From Alphaproteobacteria bacterium (GTDB lineage Bacteria > Pseudomonadota > Alphaproteobacteria > Sphingomonadales > Sphingomonadaceae): a stretch of DNA of 64,000 nt. A program made the position numbers and the translations under genes. Below the pieces are notes generated by a model that was not told where the DNA came from, searched no databases, and saw only the letters and a list, made by a program, of their open reading frames with translations. The first letter of the stretch is position 1; every line of letters begins with the position of its first letter. Positions 37,091 to 47,217 of this stretch are shown piece by piece. Where the stretch lies: assembly GCA_030426245.1 (NCBI GenBank), contig JAUHYZ010000001.1:186001-250000 (forward strand), given 5' to 3'.

Positions 37091-39226
37091 TCAATCTACG
37101 GAGTCATACCGCTCATAATAGAGATACTCACTGCCGGATTCTGAACGATCGCGTATGTCGACAAGCGACAAGATGCATCCATCGACATTGGCATCTACGC
37201 TATTCAGCGCGTCGAGCGCCAATTCCACGGCCGATGTCGGGGTTTTTCGCCACCGCACGATCAGCAGTACGGAATCCGCCATGGCTGAAATCGCTCGTGA
37301 CTCGGCAACGGGAATGACCGGTGCTGTATCCAGGATGATGAGATCGTAGAGGCTCTTCAGATGGCTTAGCAGCTTTTCCATGGCTGGTGAGCCAGCCAAT
37401 GAATAGTTCAAGCTGCCGCCGCCGCGCTGCGGCAGCACATGCGCACCCGATGCCGGATCCATCACGATGGCATTTTCCACCGATGCTTCGCCGTTCAGAA
37501 CATCGCGCAGCCCATATTCGATATTTTCGAGAAGCGCCCGGCTGACCGCGCGGCGCCTTACGTCGCAGTCGATGATCAACGTGCGCAGACCCATGTTGGC
37601 TGCAGTGCGCGCCAGGCAGATAGAGCTGGTTGTCTTGCCTTCCGATGCCAGTGATGAGGTCAGCGCAACGGTTTTCGGCGCAGTGGGAGCCATGCCTATG
37701 CCAAGGGCCGTGATGATCGATCGGAAGGACTCCCCAAAGACGGATTCCGGATCCTCCAATAGATAATTTGCGAGCTCGAGTGGCGCTTCGGTCGCCACTT
37801 GAGTCTCCGACATCGTAGCAACATCCGGGATGGCTGCGATCACACGCACGTCCAGGGCGTCTTCCACTGCACGGCGGGAACGGAACCCTTTTTCGTTGGC
37901 TTCGAAACCTATCGCGGTCAGCGTACCGGCCAGCAAGGCCGCAAGCAGGCCGCCCAGGCCAAAGGCCGGAAGGCTCGGGAAAGACGGAACGATCGGCAGG
38001 GAGGCTTCGGCGATCACATATGCGTTGCTGCGTTCAGTTCCCTGCGCAGCACTTGCGAGCCGGTATCGATCGAGAAAAGCCTGATAGAGTTGCCGCGTAC
38101 TTTCCGCTTCTCGTTCCAGCTCGGCGAGCCTGACAGACGCATTGTTGCCCGCCATCAATTCGCCTTCGGCGCGGTTCAGCGAAGATCTGATCGACTGAAC
38201 GCGATTTTGCGCAGCCCTTGCTTCGGCCACGACCGCAGCCTGGATATTGGCACGTTCCGAATTCAAGTTGGCTTGCTCAGCCGCGAGGCTGCGGTTGATC
38301 GCGTCGAGCTGGTTTTCGATGTTGATGATCGTAGGGTGCTTCTCGCCATAGCGGGCCATCAGGCTTTGCTGCTGGGCCAAAAGACGAGCGCGTTGTTCGC
38401 GCAGCTGGTTTACCACGGGGCTGGTAACGACATTCGAAATGGCGCCTTGACGCGCAGCTTCCGCACGTGCCTGAGCGGCGGCGGCTTCGGCCTGAGCGTT
38501 GGCCAACTGCGTGCCGAGCACCGACAGCTCTTGCTGCGCGGCCGTGCTGTCACCCTTAATGTCAACGAGATTGGTGGACGCTCGATAACGAGCGACCTCA
38601 GTTTCAGCGGCCAGCAATTCCTCTTTTAGATTCTTGATCCGATCTGCCAGGAAATCGATTTCTTCGGAACGCTGTTCACCCTTGTCGCTCTGCTGGCCAC
38701 CAATATAGGCCGCGACGATGGCTTGAGTGATCTTATGAGCCATCTCGGGATCGCTGTCGGTATATTGCAGCGTGATTGCGTAGGATTCGCCCTCACGGGT
38801 GACTTCCGTATTCGCAATCAGTGTGTTGGTCGCACGCACAATCGAAGGTTCGTCGTCTTCGTCTCCGCCGTCTTCCGGCAATCCGTAGCCGGGCTTGTTC
38901 GCCAGACCGAGTTCCTCTGCGGCTCGGCGCATAACTTCTGGCGATTCCAGAATATGGACTTCGGTGTCGACCGATGGCGAATCGGTCGTCAATTCCCTTC
39001 CGCCACTATTGGTATCAACCAAGTCGGTGTTCTGACGTTCGACCGCAATTCGCGCAATCGACGTGAATTGCTTCTCCTGAAGGAGATAGAGAATCGCCGT
39101 CAGTGCGAGCACGATTGCAACGGCAATCAAAATCGGCCGCTTATGGCGGACGAAGACGACTACAATTTCACGCGCATCGAACAGCTTTGGTTGGCTTGAA
39201 TCAGAAGCAGTATTCTGGCCGGTCAT
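37091..39226 (-). CDS. Wzz/Wzc-like polysaccharide co-polymerase with tyrosine autokinase domain
   Basis: Wzz N-terminus, coiled coil, PSFPSLPAFGLGG, Walker A-like SSLASEGKTTSS, LIIDCDVRR, DLIILDTAPV, Tyr-rich tail SEYLYYERYDSVD. Confidence 0.92.
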   Translation of the reverse strand: MTGQNTASDSSQPKLFDAREIVVVFVRHKRPILIAVAIVLALTAILYLLQEKQFTSIARIAVERQNTDLVDTNSGGRELTTDSPSVDTEVHILESPEVMRRAAEELGLANKPGYGLPEDGGDEDDEPSIVRATNTLIANTEVTREGESYAITLQYTDSDPEMAHKITQAIVAAYIGGQQSDKGEQRSEEIDFLADRIKNLKEELLAAETEVARYRASTNLVDIKGDSTAAQQELSVLGTQLANAQAEAAAAQARAEAARQGAISNVVTSPVVNQLREQRARLLAQQQSLMARYGEKHPTIINIENQLDAINRSLAAEQANLNSERANIQAAVVAEARAAQNRVQSIRSSLNRAEGELMAGNNASVRLAELEREAESTRQLYQAFLDRYRLASAAQGTERSNAYVIAEASLPIVPSFPSLPAFGLGGLLAALLAGTLTAIGFEANEKGFRSRRAVEDALDVRVIAAIPDVATMSETQVATEAPLELANYLLEDPESVFGESFRSIITALGIGMAPTAPKTVALTSSLASEGKTTSSICLARTAANMGLRTLIIDCDVRRRAVSRALLENIEYGLRDVLNGEASVENAIVMDPASGAHVLPQRGGGSLNYSLAGSPAMEKLLSHLKSLYDLIILDTAPVIPVAESRAISAMADSVLLIVRWRKTPTSAVELALDALNSVDANVDGCILSLVDIRDRSESGSEYLYYERYDSVD

Positions 39227-39375
39227 ATGAATTCCCTTTCGGTCCCTTCACGTGCCAACCCTCTCTTATCGTGTTCTATTATCGGCAATTTATGCATGTC
39301 AGGAATTTTGTCCATTCGTATCACAGAGCTGCGCATGTTTTGTGTTCCGAAACAAGACATTTGTTGTGCATTTGA

Positions 39376-40710
39376 TCATGTCGGACGTACGGAGTGGCGT
39401 CGCTGCCTATGCGTTTGCTTCGACTTGGTGACTTGTGAAAGACGGTAGCTCCCGAACCCGCACAAAATACCATAGAACAGCAATCCTTCCACGATCCAGA
39501 ATGGCATGGTCGACATCGACAATATGAAGAACGAGAGATGGCCTGCGATTGCAATGTTGTGTCGCGAGCGCAAGGCCAGCCAAAATTGCCAGCCCCAAAG
39601 AACTATCAGGGCTGCCAGCCCGATAATGCCATACTCATAGAGCGTCGAAACCGCCGTATTGTGGGCATATAACTCAAACTCTTCGCTCCAGCTTTCAGGG
39701 CCGTAGCCGACCAGTTGCTGGATGGGAGAACCCCTGCTGTAGGAATCGATGTACCTGCTCCAAATGTATGCTCGGCCGGAAAAGACTGATCTTTGCTCGG
39801 CCGTAAAACTCCTGGGATCGCGGATCAGTTCCGTCTCGGGATCCAGCGCGGTCGCAATGTCGGAAAAGCGCTCCTGATTGGGCAGGATGAAAGCGGCCGC
39901 CATGCCGGCAATCAGCATCGGCATGAGTATGGTCAGGGACCAGCGCTGATTGGGGCGGAAGCTTTGCAGCAACCACACGAAAACCGCCATCCCGATCAGC
40001 GGTGCCATTGCGATAATGGTCGTGCGGTAGTTCGCCAACACAAGGGCAGCAAAGCCAATCGCGAGGCCTATTAGTCTGACAGACAATCGCATGTCTCGGA
40101 TCAGGCAGAGCACAAGCAGACCGCATGCGAGCGCAACAGAAAATCCGGCCTCGTGACTGAAACCGCCGATGAAGCTCTGTGAACCGTCACTCTCGCCCAT
40201 CTTGCTGACGTTCAACGCCAAGGATACCAGCTGATAGGCAAATGGGATGCTCATCGGCAGCAGCAGCATTTTGAGCGTTCGATTTGCCCCTACGTCTTTG
40301 CACGCATCGACAAAGGCCAGCATCACGATCGCGAGATAGCCAAACTTGGCGAGCACTTCGATCGCGTCCATAGGCACGCCGTTGATTAGGGCGCTGAGCG
40401 CAATGACAACGGCATATATTATGATCGGCATCAAAGCCGGATCGACCAGCCTCTCTCGTCGAATAAGCAATAGTCCCACACCGATCACCGCGATCGTGGC
40501 CAGCGCGCTGTAGGACACGCCGAATGGCGATGCACCGAATGTAAAAACGTGGAACTCCGCGACCACAAATCGGATCGTCACTGCGAAAATAAGGAACCGC
40601 AGGGCCCCGCTTCTAATGGTCCGGCATTGCAGGAATGCAAGAACGAGATAGGCAATTGCAATCGGTGCCGATGCCCAGAGGGGTAGCGGCGGGCTGAGTA
40701 TGCTATCCAT
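39376..40710 (-). CDS. O-antigen ligase/Wzy-type polymerase family membrane protein
   Basis: Polytopic; GFSHEAGFSVALACGLLVL...RTTIIAMAPLIGMAVF...GYGPESWSEEFELYAHNTAVSTLYEYGIIGLA. Confidence 0.82.
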   Translation of the reverse strand: MDSILSPPLPLWASAPIAIAYLVLAFLQCRTIRSGALRFLIFAVTIRFVVAEFHVFTFGASPFGVSYSALATIAVIGVGLLLIRRERLVDPALMPIIIYAVVIALSALINGVPMDAIEVLAKFGYLAIVMLAFVDACKDVGANRTLKMLLLPMSIPFAYQLVSLALNVSKMGESDGSQSFIGGFSHEAGFSVALACGLLVLCLIRDMRLSVRLIGLAIGFAALVLANYRTTIIAMAPLIGMAVFVWLLQSFRPNQRWSLTILMPMLIAGMAAAFILPNQERFSDIATALDPETELIRDPRSFTAEQRSVFSGRAYIWSRYIDSYSRGSPIQQLVGYGPESWSEEFELYAHNTAVSTLYEYGIIGLAALIVLWGWQFWLALRSRHNIAIAGHLSFFILSMSTMPFWIVEGLLFYGILCGFGSYRLSQVTKSKQTHRQRRHSVRPT

Positions 40711-40842
40711 CGCTTAGAGCCCCTTGAGCGGTCATGCCGGTTCCAATGCCGGGCTGCAACGCGTACGCCCGGCCATTGCGCAAATGTGGCGTCGCCGCCA
40801 GACCGGCAAAGCAGTTCACTTCATTTCCCAGCCATATTTGGG

Positions 40843-42048
40843 TCACAGATTGCTTCTCGGTGAACTGCCGGGGCCATTTGCGGATGGAGCTAGTGCAGGG
40901 GACCTCTGCGCACTATTCTCGTCCGCGCCTGCAGCGCCAGGCGTCTCTGACGCGGACAAGGGTAAGTCCAATTCGACATCGTCAAGGCGGGTCAGGTCGC
41001 AAACCTGCGCTGACTGCGTTAGTGGATCTGCGGCGCATTGCTGCATCATCCTGGCTTGGAAATCGAAGGTTCGCGCGAATTGCTGTTCCAGCAAAGACTT
41101 CTGCGTGCGAACGTCATTTGGTCCGAGTGCCTGATCGGCGAGGGCACATTCCGCAAATGAGAAATTATATCCTGCAGGAATGTAAGGCTCATAAAAATAG
41201 GTGTCATTGCGTGCGGACTTGTACTCTTCGCTTGTGACGTAATCCAAAGCCCGTTCGAGAGTGTCAGATCCCCAGAACGGGCTGTTTGGGTAGTTCCGAC
41301 GCAGGATTGCCAAACCGTATAGATTGAACGCGTGGTACGCGATCTCCTTCAGGTGAAGTTTGTTTCGCGCTTCCCGTCCCATGCGCCATTCGCGCAGCTG
41401 GCGGCGCAAGGCGGCGGACAAACCCCTGCGCGCGGCAGCGTGCCTGATACGCCCATTTGGACGCAGAATCATCGTATGGTGTAGAGAATCGACAAAAGTC
41501 TCAACGTTCTTGGGCATAGCCAAGCCTTGGACAGAGTAAACGATCGAAACCGCCGCGACGAAACGGATCTGATGATTGATCGTCCAGTCGATCCCAGGCA
41601 GGCTGCCGTCGACCTCCCGGATCGTAAAAAGATTGAGGTTCTCGTCGAAGGGGCACATTTGTGCCAGCTCCATCGCGAGCTCCAAGGCGTCTGGCCGTGA
41701 TAGCCTTTTACCGGCTTCAGCCAGTGCCTCCATATTGAATGCGGGCCCGATCAGCCCATTGCACTTGTCTTTCCCGGCTTTTCCTCTCTGCTCGAAGGTG
41801 TGCTCCAGCCGATGTTTACCTGAGGCAAGGAGATAGTCGAGCGCGCGGTTGGCTGCCGCTGCAAAGCGCGGATCGCCGGTCTTCTCGAACGCAAAGCTCC
41901 AGGTGACGAGCCAATGGCTAGTGTTACGCGCCGGTGTTTCCGGATCATGATATGGTCCGTTATGTCCAGCGGGCGTGCTCCCGTTCGCACCCTGAATATC
42001 CAGGCCGGCCTCTGCTGACTCGATTAGCAAGGAGTGGAGGCTTGTCAC
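40843..42048 (-). CDS. Hypothetical protein, possible alpha/alpha-toroid polysaccharide-active enzyme
   Basis: Helical repeat-like text with conserved-looking TSHWLVTWSFAFEKTGD, LIGPAFNMEALAEAG, IDWTINHQIRFVAAVS. Overlaps wzx by ATGA. Confidence 0.55.
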   Translation of the reverse strand: MTSLHSLLIESAEAGLDIQGANGSTPAGHNGPYHDPETPARNTSHWLVTWSFAFEKTGDPRFAAAANRALDYLLASGKHRLEHTFEQRGKAGKDKCNGLIGPAFNMEALAEAGKRLSRPDALELAMELAQMCPFDENLNLFTIREVDGSLPGIDWTINHQIRFVAAVSIVYSVQGLAMPKNVETFVDSLHHTMILRPNGRIRHAAARRGLSAALRRQLREWRMGREARNKLHLKEIAYHAFNLYGLAILRRNYPNSPFWGSDTLERALDYVTSEEYKSARNDTYFYEPYIPAGYNFSFAECALADQALGPNDVRTQKSLLEQQFARTFDFQARMMQQCAADPLTQSAQVCDLTRLDDVELDLPLSASETPGAAGADENSAQRSPALAPSANGPGSSPRSNL

Positions 42049-43571
42049 TGCGCACCTTTCGTGGGTTGTTTGGTCCGGGTGTTGAACGCAGGCCAGGCAT
42101 GGCTGCGAAATTTCCGGACAAGCAGCAATGTGCCTGCATAGGCAACAAGGCCCAAGGCAATTGCCGCGATAGCTCGCACTACCAAATCGACCGGGACAAA
42201 TTCCATCACGAGAAGCCAGACGGCTACGATCGGGACTTGCACTAGAAGCGATCCTGCCAGCGACAATGCAACCAGGGGAAGGGTCGATCCGATTTCCCGG
42301 TCAAGCACGAGCTGCCGGATGATCGTTCCAAACAGCTTGTTCAGTGCGATCGCCCAGGCTGCCCCGGCGACGCCTGCCCACAACACGCCGAAAATCAACA
42401 TTGGCAACAGAAGCACGACCGACGTGATAATGAACAGGGTTAGGTCCAAACCCGGACGGCCGATTGCCTTGTAGAGCGTTGAAGTCGTTCCGCCTGCGGC
42501 ATGCGCCATAACTGCTAGTGCCAGGGCTTGAAGCGGTACGCCCATATCCGTCCATGCTTCGCCAAGAAAGAATGGCAGAAGCCCCGGACCGGCAAGAATA
42601 ATGGAGATCATCAGCGGGAAGATCGCCAACGTGTTCCATGAAATGGTTTTGACGTAATTTTCTCGGATCGCATCGAAGTCGTTTTGAATGGAGGAATAGT
42701 GCGTGAACATCACGCGGTTAAGAACCGTCATCAATTGCATGCGGACCGTGTCGGTGAGATAAAACGCAAGCGAGTAAAGGCCAACCTGAGATTGGCTGAG
42801 CATGCGCCCCAGAGTGAAGACGTCGAAATTCTTCGCTGTCGACACCATGATGTCGTTCAGGAACACGAGCCCGCTAAAGCCGAAAATCTCGGAAAAAGTC
42901 CCGCGATCGAGATTCAGTCTCGGCTTCCAATCACCAGCAGCATAGAGAGCAATGGCCAAGACCAATTGAGCGGTGACGATTTGCACCACGAAGACCCACA
43001 CATCGGTTGAAATCAGCAGATATGCGATTGCCGCCAGGATGCTGACGGCCGAAGAGATAATGCGGGCGGTCGTCGCGGCGCGATAGCGCCTCTGACGGAA
43101 CAGAATGGCCCGGCCAATGCTCGCTACAGGTGTGAAAAGCAGTGTCACGCCGATAACGGCAGTGACTTCTCCCACCGTGACACTGTCATAGAACCACGCC
43201 GCCAATGGCGCGACGGCGAACATATTGACCAGAAACAGGGTAATCGAGACGATGACGGACGCCGAAAAGGCGGTGTTCACGACATCGACCGAGAACTTCT
43301 CTTCCGGTCGTTGAATGACAGCTGCCGCGAGACCGAAATCGGTCATGACCTTGACGATCGTGTAAGTCGTCAGGGCCATTGCGATCATGCCGAAATCGGA
43401 CGGTGCCAATATTCGGGCCAATACAAGGCGGAAAAGGAATGTGACGCCGCCATTGATGAAGACGTCGAGCCCGGTCCACAAGACATCCCGCTTGAGGGAG
43501 ACTTTGCTCGGCGCAGCAAGAGACCCCTCGGCCGTGGCCGGCGTCTGTTTTGCGGACATGCGTGAGGCCAT
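42045..43571 (-). CDS. Wzx-type oligosaccharide flippase
   Basis: Polytopic; VLWTGLDVFINGGVTFLFRLVLARILAPSDFGMIAMALTTYTIVKVMTDFGLAAAVIQR, PST-family pattern. Confidence 0.9.
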   Translation of the reverse strand: MASRMSAKQTPATAEGSLAAPSKVSLKRDVLWTGLDVFINGGVTFLFRLVLARILAPSDFGMIAMALTTYTIVKVMTDFGLAAAVIQRPEEKFSVDVVNTAFSASVIVSITLFLVNMFAVAPLAAWFYDSVTVGEVTAVIGVTLLFTPVASIGRAILFRQRRYRAATTARIISSAVSILAAIAYLLISTDVWVFVVQIVTAQLVLAIALYAAGDWKPRLNLDRGTFSEIFGFSGLVFLNDIMVSTAKNFDVFTLGRMLSQSQVGLYSLAFYLTDTVRMQLMTVLNRVMFTHYSSIQNDFDAIRENYVKTISWNTLAIFPLMISIILAGPGLLPFFLGEAWTDMGVPLQALALAVMAHAAGGTTSTLYKAIGRPGLDLTLFIITSVVLLLPMLIFGVLWAGVAGAAWAIALNKLFGTIIRQLVLDREIGSTLPLVALSLAGSLLVQVPIVAVWLLVMEFVPVDLVVRAIAAIALGLVAYAGTLLLVRKFRSHAWPAFNTRTKQPTKGAQ

Positions 43572-44326
43572 TCACCCGAGCCTTGAATTTGCGTCGCGGC
43601 GCATCAGGAAGTTATGCTGCACTGCATTATAGGTGGCAAGCAACTCACCGCAAGTGGCTCGCTGCCCAAGGCCCAAACTCGGACACTATCGCGCATAGCG
43701 TTCAGTTTTGGAGCCATAATATATTGTAAGATAATATAAAATTGGGGGTCATGGATGGAGAGCTCGTCAACGGAGATGAGGATTTCTGGGTTTCGCAAGC
43801 GCTGAACCAGCTTGATTAGCTCTGGAAAGCATGACCGTTGCAATTCCCCGTAATCGAACGAACCGATTCGCCCTAGATCGAAGCGGATTGAGTTGTACCG
43901 CTGGTTCCGTGCGCTCTTGAAGGCCTGGTCTCGCTGGAGCGCCGACACTTCGAAGGCACACAATGGGCAAGGCTTCTTCCTTCTGCCTTTCGACTGGCGC
44001 CCATATCTATTGGCGAATAATATCCCCAATAGAGCGCGCCCCATTCTTGGGCGCTATGAGCCAAAGGAAGAAATCCTCAATTATTATCAGCGCTTAACGA
44101 TCTCCAACTGATTGCTATTCGGTTGGAGAAGCAAATGTTGTTCTTGCGGGGCGCGATCTATTCGATGCTGGGCGAGTGAGGTGAGGCGAAAACTTATTTG
44201 TGTTCGAATGCCCCTAATAAGGACGATCGCAAAACAAGATGGTGAATCCGGCCTTCACCTCGGGAAAAATATGTTAACAGCGATTTCGTTCACGCAAGAG
44301 TCGTTTGCAGATCGAAGGGGGCTCGA

Positions 44327-45376
44327 ATGGGCGGCGTTTATGCTGTGGTGCTGACCTACAACCGCAGCGAATTACTTGAGCAATGCCTCAATGCCATTGC
44401 CAAGCAGACAGTTCCGATCGACACGGTGCTTGTCATCGATAACGGCAGCACGGATGGCACAACCGAAATGCTCAGGGAGGAATATCCCTGGGTCGAGGTC
44501 TGCCAAGCTGCCGAGAATAGCGGCGCGGCTGGCGGATTCAATTTGGCGATGCGTGTCGCTGTCGCTGCCGGTGCCGATTTTGCGTGGGTCATGGATGACG
44601 ACGTGATCCCGGAAGTGGACGCGCTGGAGCGGCTTCAGGAATCCTTTGAATTCGTGGAAGAGGCAGCGGAAGCTCCGCCCTTCGTTGTATCGACTGCCCG
44701 GGCGCCGAACGGCGAATTTACAAATGTCCCGGATATCGATCAGTCGCGCAACTCGCTGAAATACCCGAATTGGCCAATCTTCCTTGAAAAAGGCCTCATC
44801 CCTGTTCGCCGCGCGACTTTCGTCTCCATTCTTCTGCCGCGCACCACGTTTCTCAGTTACGGTTATCCACTCAGTTCCATGTTCATCTGGGGAGAGGATA
44901 GCGAATTCACTATGCGGATCACCAAGAAGTCCCCCGGTTTCATGTGCGGTGCGAGCAGAGTCGTTCACCTCAGAGCGCTTGCCGGCCGGCTCGACATTCG
45001 CTCGGAAACGAAGACCTCGCGGCTCAAATGGCACCGCTATTTCGTCCGCAATGGCCTATATACGAGAAAGCGGCATGCATCGAAGGCAGCCGCGATGAAA
45101 TATGCAGGCACCAAACTTCTGGAAGCGCTTCACCTCTTTGTTGAAGGACGCTTCGTTAAATCCACCTTACTTGTACAGGGCGTCTTTCAGGGCTTGTTTT
45201 TCAACCCAAACGAAAGTCGTTTCATCGAAGCTATTGATGACAGCGGTATCAGTTTCATGACTGACAGTTTGCATTCGCGCCTGACGGCCAGAACTTTCGA
45301 AAAGGCGTTATCACAAAAGCAACATGATCAAGATAGGTCGAACACAGTCGTCAAATTGAGAGCAGGCAACGACTAA
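44327..45376 (+). CDS. Glycosyltransferase family 2 (galactofuranosyl/rhamnosyltransferase-like)
   Basis: MGGVYAVVLTYNRSELLEQCLNAIAKQTVPIDTVLVIDNGSTDGT...DFAWVMDDDVIPEVDALERL...FIWGEDSEFTMRI. Confidence 0.9.
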   Translation: MGGVYAVVLTYNRSELLEQCLNAIAKQTVPIDTVLVIDNGSTDGTTEMLREEYPWVEVCQAAENSGAAGGFNLAMRVAVAAGADFAWVMDDDVIPEVDALERLQESFEFVEEAAEAPPFVVSTARAPNGEFTNVPDIDQSRNSLKYPNWPIFLEKGLIPVRRATFVSILLPRTTFLSYGYPLSSMFIWGEDSEFTMRITKKSPGFMCGASRVVHLRALAGRLDIRSETKTSRLKWHRYFVRNGLYTRKRHASKAAAMKYAGTKLLEALHLFVEGRFVKSTLLVQGVFQGLFFNPNESRFIEAIDDSGISFMTDSLHSRLTARTFEKALSQKQHDQDRSNTVVKLRAGND

Positions 45377-46443
45377 TGCGCATCCTGATTGCTGGTAATA
45401 TGGGTTATGTCGGGCCTGCAGTTGTTCGGCAGCTTCGAGGGAAATGGCCGCAGGCCGAGATCATTGGCTTGGACTCCGGTTATTTTGCCCACTGTCTGAC
45501 GGCTGCCGAACGGCTGCCGGAGAGCGAATTGAACGCGCAGATATTTGGCGACGTTCGTGACGGACCGCCAATGTCTCTTGAGGGCTTCGACGCCGTTGTC
45601 CAGTTGGCGGCGGTTTCAAATGACCCGATGGGCGATGCCTACAGCGCGGCGACAAAAGCCATCAATCAAGATTCTTCGCTCGCACTCGCGCGGCTCGCTG
45701 CTGCTGCGGGCGTCGGCAATTTTGTCTTCGCTTCCAGCTGCAGTGTTTATGGTGTGGCCGATGGCCCTGCGCGGACAGAGCAGGATCCGCTCAACCCGAT
45801 CACTGCCTATGCAAGATCAAAGATCGGCACCGAGGAAGGTTTGGCAGAGTTTGGCGGCGACATGACGATCACTTGCCTGCGCTTCGCCACTGCTTGCGGC
45901 ATGTCCGACCGTTTGCGATTGGATCTCGTCCTCAACGACTTTGTCGCCTGTGCGCTCTCGACCGGGCGCATTACGGTACTCAGCGATGGGAGCCCATGGC
46001 GGCCGCTGATCGACACGGCCGACATGGCACGGGCAATCGAATGGGCTGTGGCGCGGCCTGCATCGGCAGGTGGGCGCTATCTTGCAGTCAATGTCGGGCG
46101 CGATGAGGCCAACTACCAGGTCGCACAGCTTGCCAAGACAGTCGCTGAAGCTTTGCCAGGGACGGAAGTCTCGATCAATCACGATGCGCCGGCAGACAGC
46201 CGCTCTTACCGGGTGGATTTCGGTCTCTACAAACGCCTTGCACCGGATCACCAGCCGCAAGTGACATTGCGCCAGTCGATTGACGAATTGATCGCCGGAT
46301 TGCAGTCAATGGAATTTGCGGACGCCGATTTCCGTACCTCGCAGATGATGCGTTTGAAGGTACTCGAACGGCATCGCCAATCCGGCCGGTTGAATGATGA
46401 ATTGCGTTGGCAAGGGACGGCAAGCAGCCGGGCTGCAGCATGA
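45376..46443 (+). CDS. NAD-dependent epimerase/dehydratase (extended SDR)
   Basis: GNMGYVG (GxxGxxG), SSCSVYG, YARSK. TAATG coupling with the preceding CDS. Confidence 0.88.
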   Translation: MRILIAGNMGYVGPAVVRQLRGKWPQAEIIGLDSGYFAHCLTAAERLPESELNAQIFGDVRDGPPMSLEGFDAVVQLAAVSNDPMGDAYSAATKAINQDSSLALARLAAAAGVGNFVFASSCSVYGVADGPARTEQDPLNPITAYARSKIGTEEGLAEFGGDMTITCLRFATACGMSDRLRLDLVLNDFVACALSTGRITVLSDGSPWRPLIDTADMARAIEWAVARPASAGGRYLAVNVGRDEANYQVAQLAKTVAEALPGTEVSINHDAPADSRSYRVDFGLYKRLAPDHQPQVTLRQSIDELIAGLQSMEFADADFRTSQMMRLKVLERHRQSGRLNDELRWQGTASSRAAA

Positions 46444-47213
46444 AAGTTGCAATTCTTGCCGGCGGCTTCGGTACCCGGTTGAGTGAGGAAACGGCAGTCA
46501 AGCCGAAGCCGATGGTTGAAATCGGTGGGCGCCCGATCCTGTGGCATATCATGAAGATATACGGACATTACGGCTTTCGTGATTTCGTGATCCTGGGTGG
46601 ATACAAGGTCGAATATATTCGCGACTATTTTCTAAGCTACCAAGCCAACAACTGCGACTTCACCATCGATCTGGCGAGCGGTTCGATCGAATGGGAAAAC
46701 GCTGTCGCGGAAGACTGGCGGGTTACCGTCCTCAATACTGGCGGAGACTCGATGACCGGCGGCCGTATCCGCCGTGCGCGCGACTATCTTTCGGACGGGA
46801 CCTTCTGCCTCACTTATGGCGATGGCCTGTCTGACGTGAAAATCCTTGATGTGGTGGAATCGCACCGAAAATCGGGCGCACTGTGCACCATGACTGCCAT
46901 CGTTCAGCCGGGGCGCTACGGCGCGTTGCGGCTCAGCGAGGATGGGCGCCACGTTCTCGGTTTCAGGGAAAAGGGTGCCACCGATGGCGGCCTGATCAAT
47001 GGCGGTTTCTTCGTATGCGAACCGGAGATGCTCGATCTGATCGACGGTGACGATACCGTGTTCGAAGCCGAACCGATTGAGCGGATGGTAAGTATGGGCA
47101 AGCTTGGCAGCTATCCGCATCTCGGCTTTTGGCAGAGCATGGACTCGCTGCGCGACCGCAACATCCTTGAGGAACATTGGGCCGGTTCGCCCCCTTGGAA
47201 AGTCTGGGACTGA
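46440..47213 (+). CDS. rfbF: Glucose-1-phosphate cytidylyltransferase-like nucleotidyltransferase
   Basis: MKVAILAGGFGTRLSEETAVKPKPMVEIGGRPILWHIMKIYGHYGFRDFVILGGYKVEYIRDYF...LTYGDGLSDV. Confidence 0.92.
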   Translation: MKVAILAGGFGTRLSEETAVKPKPMVEIGGRPILWHIMKIYGHYGFRDFVILGGYKVEYIRDYFLSYQANNCDFTIDLASGSIEWENAVAEDWRVTVLNTGGDSMTGGRIRRARDYLSDGTFCLTYGDGLSDVKILDVVESHRKSGALCTMTAIVQPGRYGALRLSEDGRHVLGFREKGATDGGLINGGFFVCEPEMLDLIDGDDTVFEAEPIERMVSMGKLGSYPHLGFWQSMDSLRDRNILEEHWAGSPPWKVWD

Positions 47214-47217
47214 TACT

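Noticed and set aside
37799-38629. 276-aa plus ORF
   Set aside because: Antisense to the Wzc-like kinase gene.
43604-44044. 146-aa minus ORF as a real gene
   Set aside because: No recognisable motifs and a competing opposite-strand frame; kept only as a low-interest orphan region.
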